Below are positions 11,701 through 21,647 of a stretch of 64,000 nucleotides of DNA, piece by piece (within the stretch, counting starts at the first letter, position 1; every line of letters begins with the position of its first letter). A program made the translations under genes and the position numbers. This stretch comes from Aspidiotus rigidus. Lineage: Eukaryota > Arthropoda > Insecta > Hemiptera > Diaspididae. The notes under the pieces are model-generated. The model was not told the origin of the DNA, made no database searches, and was given only the letters and a program-made list of their open reading frames with translations. The stretch spans positions 4,014,001 through 4,078,000 of the forward strand of contig JAVHKY010000008.1 in NCBI GenBank assembly GCA_035079385.1. Direction: 5' to 3'.

Positions 11701-12801
11701 AGTCTGAAATCTGGATATTTTGGATATATCTTTCGTAGATCAACCCGTAGGAAAATCAATCTGGAATAATTTGAAATTTTTGTGTCAAGTATTTTGACTT
11801 TGGAAATGTTGAACTCGAATCGTCTTTTTATACCATTACTCCGTGTTAATTGTATATTCATCAATAATAATTTCTGTTTTCCTCGTTTTATAATTTTCCT
11901 CTATTTTTTTCGAGTTGAAGGAAACCCCAGAATTCATAACTTGAAAGTATGTCAATAAATGTTTTTTGCGAGTAGTTTTGTCGAAGTACAAGAGAATATG
12001 AGACGACATACATGTTACGGCTTGCTACGCAGTAAGAGTGAATTGAACTAGTTGAAAGTTGTTAGAGGATACGAAGGACTGATAAGAATTATGTAAGTTC
12101 CAAATGGCTACTCATCTGGAATTTAATCACCCTTTCAAATTATTACCCTTCAGAGAGAAGGACTTTGTATTCACGACTGTCATCTTCTATTGAAAACAAA
12201 ACATTTTCGAATTTCATGTCTATTCTTCATAGGCTTAAATTATTGAAAAAATTATTTTTTTTTCAAATTTCAGTTGTAGGCTAAGTCTATGGATAGGTAA
12301 ATACACTACAGGTAAGTGGTTTGATTTCTTAGGTTTTCCGTTGAATTTTTGCTCGAAAATTTTCAGACAAAAGGTGTACAAAATTAATTTTCGAGTTCTG
12401 ATAGAACAATTGGAAAAATTTCACACAAAATAATGATCTTAAAAAGTCATCCTGTGAGAGCCAGGCTTCAAGGAGGGGAAAAAACGAACAAAATTTTACA
12501 TAAAATTGTAATTGCAAAATCAATTCTTTCGTAACTTCACAGTTTGATTGATCTCAAAGTTTGTAAAAAATGTATACTGTATTCGATAGGAGTTTCGCTC
12601 TTTTCCTCGAAAGTCTAGCTCAAGAACTGCCAACAACCTTCAGAAAAAGTAAAACAAAAACTTGACCAGAACGCAACCACCCTCACGAAAAGTTATAAAT
12701 GAAAAACAAAACATTACAGAAATTAGACACATAGAACATAAGACTCGACCCTGGTCCTCTGCCTGTTTCATTTCAGCTTTCGGCTAAAATAAGCTCCTGA
12801 T
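11701..12801. other. Noncoding DNA between convergent mRpL30 and Ulp1
   Basis: Contains the presumed 3' UTRs of both convergent genes. I see no conserved coding segment, RNA gene or repeat; the small ORFs here have low-complexity, chance-like composition. Confidence 0.6.
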
Positions 12802-15800
12802 TCACAAAAGAAGATGCCCTGTAAGAATTTCGTAGGTCATTTTTTCGCGGAAGTAACTCATATCTTCTTGAAGAAAATTGAAGGAAGCGTTACGGGTAAT
12901 ATGTTCCGCGTAAGTACAAGCGAATACGCCGCAATCGTAGGCATTCTTTTGATTCGGTATTTCATCCTGGAAATGGTTAATGCCAACTTTATATGATTGC
13001 TGAAAGTGTATGAAAAAAGAGTCAAGAATATACTTACTCGAGGAACATTAACGACGTTCCATTGGGAAACGTTGAGCTTTTCACCTTTTTTGTCTTGCAG
13101 TTCATCAGTTAAATACTTCAAGATAGCCTGAGAAAAAAGTTTCCGGCCATTAATATCGCATCAAATGTGATACACAAGCTGGTAACACAAACTAATCGCT
13201 TACTTCTAGGCATCGATTATTCGGTGACCCAAAACTATCGTAATATCTGACCACTTTCTCTTTTGTTCGTACTTCGGTCAAACACCAATGATTACCCAAA
13301 TGAATAGGAATTATAATGAGAGTGTGATCAAATACGTCAATCTAAATCGGAAAAAAATAATATCGAACATTACTCAGACTATCAATTGTACCGAATGAAT
13401 GGGAAAAAAAAATAAAGATGAAAATACGCACTTTTTTCGTCCACCGCCGCACGGAATTATAACCTCTACTGAGCAGTTGCGGGTAGAAAAATGTATTGAA
13501 ACAATGTACCTTAGGATAATTCTCTCGATCTTCTTCTGAACGAATCTTAATTAAATTCATGTAAGCATTTATAACCTAAAAAAAGGAAAAAGAGAAAGAA
13601 ATAAAAGTACTTGTTACGCAAATTATAACGAGAAAAAATATTTGAATACAAAATAATTCGTAATTTTGACACGACTCAAATCGTTCCACGGTAAACTGTT
13701 CGGGTTGAAATAATTTTGCTATCGACTTTTGTCATCTTTTTCCGATCTATTGGTATTTGTTGTCGATTTTTAACAAGAAAGGTAGACTTGGAAAAAATAC
13801 ATACATATATAATTACTTTCACTCACTTCATCATTCAACCAGCCACAGTCTTGAAGGGTGCAGATATCTTGAATCTTGATACCAGTATCTTTTATTTGTA
13901 CCAAAGGTGTCTTTCTAGAAGATAAAATCTTCCTTATTTCTTCCTTTAAAATGGAAATTAATTGATCAGTATATAGAGTTGAAAAAAATACCACTAAACA
14001 GCACCACATAATACATGCCATCATTTTTTCTGTCAATGGAGCAAGGTCTTTAGTTGGCTTCTCTTCCACGACGTGCTCCTTCAATACCAATCTTTTTTCC
14101 AAAATTTCGACCAACGATTTATCCGAGATTTCCTGTTTCTTCTGTAATTTCTTTTTTTCATTTTGTATTCGTAAATTTATGGTTCGACGTCTCGTGTCAT
14201 ATTTTTTTGCTCTGCCGGAGAAATTTAATTTTACACCCTCTTCAAACCTTCGATTGCGATACAAATTATTGACATGACTTACATATTCGTAAACAACTCG
14301 GGATCAAGCATCGGGGTATCTTTCGCGACGAAACTAGTTGTGAAATTTTTCAAACGCGGGGAATTCTTGACGTTGGTTTCAATCATTTCTCGTTCTTTGT
14401 CATCATTACTATCACTAGTCACTGCACGAGTAAAATATGTCATAATACCGATTTTTCCATTTCTTAGTGAGGGTAAATCGATCTAATTCTGAATACCTTG
14501 AGCATACTTACAGTCAATCACAGTTTTCTCAAAGACTGTATCTTTCACAGGTATCAAGGAACTTTGAATAGGCAACGCTTGTAATCGACGAAGGTAGTAT
14601 CCTTTGATCAAATAATTTTCTGAATTTATTTGATTATTTTGTTTCGTGTTATGAACAGTACTCGTAGTTAATGGTAACCTGAAAACGAAAAACAATTACG
14701 ATAACTTTTCACGGATTCCATATCTTTTTCACGCGCAATAGCACTCACGATTTACGCTTGTGTATCGATGGACCCGCCTGTTTCTTCACCATTTCGGCAA
14801 AAACTTCTTTGTCGTGTTCTTGAGTAATCTGTAATTTGACAAACATCATCACTTTTTTCATCAAATTCAGAATGTTGTGGAAGAAAATGAAAATTTCAAT
14901 TCTCGTCCATGCTCATCAACGATTATTAAAAAACTTACGCGATCTTTACACAACAATGAGCGAAGGCCTGTACGAGCTGGATACGATCTAGTTGTCTGCA
15001 ATGCACCTAACAACACGCATAATGAGGAATGTTGACTCGAAACGTTCTATTTCGCAAAATAATTAACGCTATAAAATTCTAACATACCTTGTCGACTCAG
15101 GAAATTCATTTTCTTGGACAAATTTTGCTGTAACGGATAATACAATATTGTAAGGATGAGTTAAAACAATAAAAGTGAATTGAAACTGCTGCAAAACAAT
15201 ATTACATATACCTCTCCACTTCGTCCTACGGTATACTTAGCTGGTTCATTGTGATTATCGACGGCAGAATTATCGTCTAGAAAAAAATTTCAAATGTAAG
15301 AAAAGACTCGTGGAGCATCTCAATATTATGTTATAAATAATAATCTGGTATTTTTGTTTTTCTCACTGAAATTTTTCACTCGCTGATTGGACGCATTCGA
15401 AAAATCAGTAATTCCCAATGTTTTTCTGTTATTCGTCCGAGAACTCCTCAAAAGTCTTTGATTCGACTGAAAAGATCACATCATTTATCAATTCATTAGG
15501 TGAACAACTAGTAGAATTTTCATTTATTTTTGGGTTTCAAGCCCTGAAAGGCATATTTGAAATTTCTCGCCAGTACTCATAATTACCATATTTTTGATTG
15601 AATCAAAAGTCGAAAGGGTACCTCCAAAACCTGCAAAAGCAAAGAATAGGTGAGTTACCGGTACACAATTTCTAGTATAAGATTTTTCACTGACAGTATA
15701 TCCCATGAAAAAAACAATCGTGGATAGTACAATAACTATGGATGTAAGTACCGTTGACTATATCGAGCTTTCGTTTCTTTGGAATGACAACTTCTTGGTA

Positions 15801-16018
15801 ATTTTCATCATGGTGCCTGATGAGAAAATGGGCGATAATTTAGGAGATAGTAACAAATATACTCATATCGTTGAGACAAGGCATGTGGTATACTACCTTT
15901 TGTTCGATACTGGGTCTTCAACATCAACAGGTTCAGTATTTTCAGCATTTGACGATCCAGAGAAAATACTACCGAAGGTTATCTTCTTAATCCAAGAAGT
16001 AAGAATACTGAAACTCAT
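12802..16018 (-). CDS. Ulp1: SUMO-specific cysteine protease (Ulp1/SENP family)
   Basis: Fifteen exons (16018-15897, 15816-15752, 15630-15587, 15466-15367, 15276-15212, 15127-15088, 15006-14939, 14828-14749, 14678-14512, 14421-14283, 14211-13827, 13575-13432, 13341-13204, 13127-13038, 12966-12802) join in frame to 603 aa. The C-terminal C48 peptidase domain has [16 protein letters not shown], catalytic His in HLGNHW (~491), Asp in YYDSFG (~508), and Gln/Cys in [12 protein letters not shown] (Q~555, C~561), so it should be active in SUMO maturation and removal. The N-terminal part is disordered, with an SV40-like nuclear signal PKKRKL at ~53-58 and a SUMO-interacting motif VIDLT at ~248-252. 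The exon at 14211-13827 includes a hydrophobic [13 protein letters not shown] stretch that may really be a short intron. Divergent from RpL35. Confidence 0.9.
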
Positions 16019-16505
16019 TTTGACGTAAATTCAATTAAAATTCCAAGTTGGGAATATCCGTTGCGACCTATATCAATTCTCATGATATATTCGGGAGGAT
16101 CAACAGCTATCAATTATAGAGCTGCAGGTATGAATGAAAATATTAATCGAGTATCAGTCACCAATTTCAACTTCAACAAACAATCAATAGCGAACAAAAA
16201 CTCAAAGAGAAGTTTGCAATAAGGAAAACTTCAATCGAATATCACGGAGTGTTAAATTTTCACCTGAACATCCTGCGACGCGATTGTATTGTATTGTATT
16301 TTCAAGTTCACGTGATTTTCTCTTCAATTTTAAGGCAGTAGCCAGCGTAAGAGGAGCTAAAGAAACTAATAGGATTCGAAGGTCGATCTGCTTTGATTGG
16401 TTAACTTTTCAAGTATGAGATTTATTGGCTGACTCATTTCATCCACGATTAAAATGAACCAATCACAGCACTGTATAAAACGCATCCATATGCTATTACG
16501 TAGTG

Positions 16506-16512
16506 CCTTTTC
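16506..16512 (+). promoter_or_regulatory. TCT-type (5' TOP-like) initiator of RpL35
   Basis: CCTTTTC about 200 bp upstream of the RpL35 ATG matches the polypyrimidine initiator used by insect ribosomal-protein genes, where transcription starts at a C inside a pyrimidine run. Position and gene class support it; no transcript data are available here. Confidence 0.4.
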
Positions 16513-16705
16513 GGTCTGCTTCCATCTCTATTGTTTCAGCTTATCAGTGTTTGTCCAAGTCTACGGCTAAGATTCTTATTCAATCGATGATGAGCGTGGA
16601 ATCGTGCACGCTACGTACTTGAAATTATTAAACTGGAAATAAGTTCCAAGAATTTTCATTTCAATTTGATTATTTCGTTATCGGCTCAACTTACATTCTT
16701 CGAAA

Positions 16706-17776
16706 ATGGTAAGTTATTGCCCATCATCGATATCAAGTTGTTCTACTGACTTTTCTCCCCTTCACTATCCCTGGAGTTTGATTGATTCCTCCGTAAAATT
16801 TTTGAAAATTGAAGGGTTCTTTCCTTGTTCGATTAATTCTATCGCCTCCTATAATTGTATGAGGATGATTCTATCGTGGTCTCGAACATATCGTGACTGG
16901 AATTTCGTACGTCTTTTTTCCAGGTTCGAATACGGTGTTCGGAGTTACGCTCCAAAGACAAAAAAGAGTTATCGAGACAACTTGATGAATTGAAAACCGA
17001 GCTTGCTAATTTGAGAGTTGCTAAAGTCACTGGAGGTGCGGCGTCCAAACTTTCTCGAATGTGAGTCTCGCATATACTCGTGATATTTTTTTGTATCGTA
17101 TGCTCTCATTTTAACTTCGTAATTTGGTTTTGATTTTTAGTCGTGTTGTTCGCAAATCTATTGCCCGAGTCTATATCGTTATGAACCAGAAACAAAAAGA
17201 AAACTTGAGGAAATTATTCAAGGTTAGTTGAGTTAATTTCTTTCGATGGACAGAGAAACTTGAGTTGACGATAATTTTTGCTCGGTGTCCTAATTTTAGA
17301 ATATCCACATCTCTCAACGTTCCTCCTCCTGTATCTCTCGATCGTCAGTCAGCTACAACTGCCCGCTTCATTCGTCATCACCTTTACGTTGGTGACAACT
17401 TTTTGCGGGATTTACCTACCCTTTAGATCGCTGATTGGTGAATTATATCCTTAATGTAACTCTCATGAGTGATCGAGTGTGCTCTTATCATTTTCTACTT
17501 CTTTCTTCACGCTCTTGATTTCCTTTCATATTACTCTGTACTAGTTGGTTGTGATGAAAGTTCTCCAATTATTAGTATAGTCGATTTTTGATTATCTGAT
17601 TCACTGAAATTATTACTTTGTTGCAGAACCGCAAGTATAAGCCTTTGGATTTGAGACCAAAAAAGACAAGAGCTATACGACGAGCTCTTACGAGAAAAGA
17701 GAAAAATATTAAAACTTTGAAGCAGATAAGGAAGAATCAAGTATTTCCTCCTCGCGTATACGCGGTACGGGCTTGA
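16706..17776 (+). CDS. RpL35: 60S ribosomal protein L35 (uL29)
   Basis: Exons 16706-16708 (only the ATG), 16924-17060, 17141-17222 and 17627-17776 give 123 aa, the usual length. Family blocks: [45 protein letters not shown], then [19 protein letters not shown] and [10 protein letters not shown] at the end. A first coding exon consisting of the ATG alone is common for this gene in animals. It is a cytosolic 60S subunit protein near the exit tunnel. The third intron (404 bp) is the longest; ribosomal-protein introns often host snoRNAs, but I could not confirm one. Confidence 0.95.
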
Positions 17777-17976
17777 ATTGTGATTATATTTTCTATCGAT
17801 TAAATTGTAATCCTTTCACGAAGTTATTTCAAATTTTGTCAACGACCGAAGCGATTGAGGATCGTACCTGCTGATTAATATAGTTTCAAAAGATGTACGA
17901 CTGAAAGGAATCTTCATGAAAACATTGTAATTTTATGTGAATTTCAGTACGGTATGAAAATAGAGTCGTAATTCGA

Positions 17977-18648
17977 TCATTTCGTTTTACGATCTTCCAG
18001 GGTCACCTCGTTGCTATCTAAAATGAATTTATACTTATCATCTTTGCTTCCCACAGTTTTTATAAAATGTACGGAATTCACTTCTTTTCCTCTCGTTAGA
18101 TAGAAACGACCAATTCCAACGTTTGGATCATAACTACAAAGGACAACATCAATCAAAATTTCATCTTGTGATTCAGGAAAAGTTAGAATCCCGCACGTGA
18201 AAGATGCGTATCTCAATGTGATCGTTTCGTTAGCCGTAAATTTGATGGTAATTGCCTGTGAACATATCTCGCAAAGTGGACCTTTCGAATAATATTCCGA
18301 TTGTTTTGGCGCAAACTTTAGTAAACAATCCTCTATATGATGCTCATCAGTGCCTATCTTTTCTCCCAGAAGTGATATGTTCCATTGCCTTTGTACGTAA
18401 CTAGAATTACCTGTCGATTAAAACGAAAAAATTGAATAGCTCGTATGCTTCTTAAAAGATATTCATCTTGAAGCTACAAAATCGCCTACGGCTACTTGAT
18501 TAGATCAATGTATAATATATTGAAGTCAAAAACACGAGAACTCACGTTCCAATTGATACGTCATCTCTTCTGAATTGTCGATTTCGTCTCCTCGAGTGAT
18601 AGTAGCACCTAACCCAACGATCAGAATGAAAATTAATTGTTCATTCAT
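17977..18648 (-). CDS. Secreted protein of unknown family, 178 aa
   Basis: Two exons, 18648-18546 and 18410-17977. The N-terminus MNEQLIFILIVGLGATITRG is a clear signal peptide. The mature part has possible N-glycosylation sites (NSS, NIS, NET) and five cysteines, two of them in LCEIC, and looks beta-rich (ITIKFTANETITLRYASF; EILIDVVLCSYD). I do not recognise the family. The layout (signal peptide, early Trp, alternating strands, exposed Cys pairs) resembles the lipocalin-like gene at 36577-38322, so a divergent lipocalin is possible but unproven. It converges on RpL35, whose stop lies 200 bp away. Confidence 0.6.
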
Positions 18649-20371
18649 TTAAAAATGGACTCATAAGAAACGAAGGTAATTCAAATAGATATCAATCTGT
18701 TGACGTTTTGGTGAAAGAAGCGCTGATGTAATCCAGTTATGAGGGAATTATGCGGCAATTCTTACATTCTTCAGACGGGATGTACTCGCGTGTCACTCAA
18801 CTCATTTTTTGTTGTTCAGTCTCTACTTTTTGGAAATTAAAAATCATTCATAATGCGGAATAAAGTGTTGATCAGAGTTATCTCGGAAGATAAGTTTATC
18901 CCTATCATTTATCTCCTACACTATGGTCATTTAGAAGTAAGAGTCTCATACTAAACGAACTTTCATGCAATTTATATCTTCATACCTAACATGGTTTCAA
19001 CGAGATCAAAATGCTTTCTTTAAGTTTAGTTGAGCACAGGCCTAATGAGATGAATGACATGTATAATTTATTGAAAATATATTTTAGAAGGGCCAATTAT
19101 TGGCCTCTAGGCCTGAGTCATATCCGCCACTAGAATAATTTTATACATTTATTGTTATAGAGAATTGGAGCCGTCCGCTTCTAAGAATTTTAAGAAGTGA
19201 TCTGTGGTACAAAGAAAATTTTTAGGCTGATTTTTTTTTTTTCTTTTTGAATCTAGAAAAACATTTGCCATGCGTATCATACATTTTTTTTGGAACTTTT
19301 CTTCAGTTCGAAAAGCTCCTGAAAGTATGTAATGCCATTCGTTCTGAATTTCAACATTTGACTACCTACCAAGTATGATTATTTGAAGTTGAAATTTTTT
19401 GACAATGTCTGGGAGGATGTTCTTTCGCCCCTTTCCCTCCAGTTCAAACCGCTTGGAGATCTAAACATTTTCTCACGACAGACTACTCATAAGAAAGATT
19501 TTTCATCAATAGGTATTTATTTTCTGTCTCAAACGCTACAAAAAATTGCAATCTTTAGTCGTGTTTAAGACTGTGTCGGTATATATTATACCGATTGAGT
19601 TTTAGGAGAAGGAAGATGTCAAATACACTAGCTAATGATCCGGATAATTGATTTGCATGAGAATTCCGTTCTTTTATGTAATTTACTATTGTTTGTTGAA
19701 ACACCAATAAGTTAGGTACCAGTCTAGAAAATTATTCATTAGCTTATCGATAGTAAAGAAAGAAAGAAAAGAAACAATACACCGAGTAGAATTATTACCG
19801 GTATATTCGACAAACTTTAAAAAATTATACAATTTGTCTTTCGGGAAGGAGAGAATGTGGAAGATCACTAGTTTCAGAGTGACTTAAATATCTTTCCTGG
19901 GCATTATATAGTAATGCGTAATTGTTGTGACCACGTTTCTCTCGAAATACATGAACGATTTTATAAAACTTACCGTGATCAATATGATATTCAGTCAGCT
20001 TTGTTCGTAAGATCGTACTTCTCGTACAGTTCAGGTTTTACGCAGCGAATAAATGTTGAAAAATAACTGAAACACTGAACAGAAGCCAAAATTTTACATT
20101 CAAGAGAATTTTCTGAAGTGAGGAAAAATAAAAATGGTGATCTGTTTTCAGGTAAGCTTTATTCATGTGATAAAATTCGTGTGATATGTAGATTTAGATG
20201 TGGCGTTGATGTCTTTAATTTATTCCACATGACTTGTAGCGATAAACTTCATACCTTTCAATGTAATGCTCCCCTTTCTCCTATTTCTTTTTTTTACCGA
20301 TTAAGAGTGACAAAAACTACCCAGTCGATTCAAAAATATCTCAATCTCTTTCTTTTCTATCAAACAAAGCG

Positions 20372-20560
20372 TAGGCCTACCTAAGGCGCTAGAGGTATCT
20401 CGCTCAATGTAAACAGATACGGAATCCGAAAAATCAAGTGGTGGTGGTGGTGTGGTGATACGTTCTTTATGGACCCACCACCGCCACACAGCTTGATTCT
20501 TCGTTTCGGATTCCCCCTCTGTTTACATTGAGTGAGAATACCTGTAGCGCCTTAGGCCTA
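20372..20560. repeat. Foldback repeat 1 (TAGGCCTA-ended)
   Basis: Arms 20372-20455 and 20474-20560 are imperfect inverted copies, sharing TAGGCCTA ends, GGCGCTA, CAATGTAAACAGA and GGAATCCGAAA blocks around a GGTGG-rich centre. No coding potential. Confidence 0.75.
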
Positions 20561-20822
20561 CCTCCCTCCTCTTGAAGGTTGCGCAAGTGATAGGAAGAAG
20601 ACCGTCCACCATAATGTTGATAAGTCGAAGGAAGGGACGGCAGTTCCAAGGGGTTTCAGGATAGTTCCATTCCGTGGCCAACATCGAATTTCGGTTTATC
20701 ATGAGGATTAGGTAACTTATGTCAATGAAAACGAAAAAATAAGAGAGTTCTCCTTCATTTTTGTCGTTAGAATTCTTGTATTAGACCGAATTTGATACTT
20801 AAAATTCTCCTTGGATACTACT

Positions 20823-20955
20823 CTGCCGTACAAAGTTGAATTGACGTATATGCAAATAACGAATACGAGAAAAAGAGGCTATATCTGATATACCCATAAT
20901 CTCTTTTCCTCGTATTCATTATCTGCATATACGTCAATTCAACTTTGTACGGCAG
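20823..20955. repeat. Foldback repeat 2
   Basis: Arms 20823-20878 and 20901-20955 (about 55 bp) are near-identical inverted copies beginning CTGCCGTACAAAGTTGAATT, with a 22-bp loop. The high arm identity suggests a recent insertion or conversion. Confidence 0.85.
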
Positions 20956-20980
20956 TACTACAGTACTATAGGCCCGTTCT

Positions 20981-21117
20981 TATAGTCTGTCCGCAAATAG
21001 AATGGGTCACGTAAACAAACCCGCGAACCGCTTCCTCGCATCGTAATCAATTTTTTTTGCATGAAAGCGGGTCGCGGGTTTGTTTATGTGACCCATTCTA
21101 TTTGTGGACAGACTATA
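20981..21117. repeat. Foldback repeat 3
   Basis: Arms 20981-21032 and 21064-21117 are near-identical inverted copies beginning TATAGTCTGTCCGCAAATAG, with a short loop. It lies only 25 bp after foldback 2. Confidence 0.85.
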
Positions 21118-21647
21118 GATTGCTCCTCCTTCGACTTTATCAACATGGACGGTCCCATTCTTATCATTTGCGCGCTAGCGCCTTAGCGCGTATCTCTCTT
21201 TTAAATAATACCAGTTCCTTATTGAAAGTTGAGGGTACCTACACTTCACATGAAGGTGTTCCTTGTTTCTATACTGTCTTATTAGTTTAGAATCTCTGCT
21301 CATACGTTTTTCGTTTACTTTACATTTTTTCGTTCGTAATTTTCTCTTTTTGTTCAATCGTTTTTTCATTCCATGACATAAACGTTTACTTTTTCTTTAA
21401 CTTCGTTTCAAAAACATATTATAAGTACCTACTTACTGTACCTACCTTGTTTCCGAGGGCCATACCGAGACACGGGCGCACCGGGTGATTGCCCGGGGCG
21501 GTGAACGGATGGAAAATTTCATTCAGGCGATTATTGAAAGTTGATTTGTCCGGGATGCCAAAAAGACTCGGCGCGAACTTGCTTGTTTGGTCTAATGGTA
21601 AAGCTACATAGGCTAAATATGCGATTTTAAATATTTTTTGTTGTTAG

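Larger units (their letters stand above)
18649..21647. other. Gene-poor intergenic stretch before SLC23
   Basis: No conserved protein segment was recognised across 3 kb. The left two-thirds is AT-rich unique-looking sequence; the right third carries three neighbouring foldback repeats annotated separately. The missing first exon(s) of the SLC23 gene, with start codon, should lie here or in the adjoining sequence, but I could not identify them. Confidence 0.5.

Noticed and set aside
13716..14486. Plus-strand hydrophobic frames
   Set aside because: Antisense of Ulp1 exons; the minus strand carries the conserved protease.
17223..17626. Possible C/D-box snoRNA in RpL35 intron 3 (GTGATGA near 17551, CTGA near 17596)
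   Set aside because: No terminal stem joins the boxes and no convincing C'/D' pair was seen; a covariance search would be needed.
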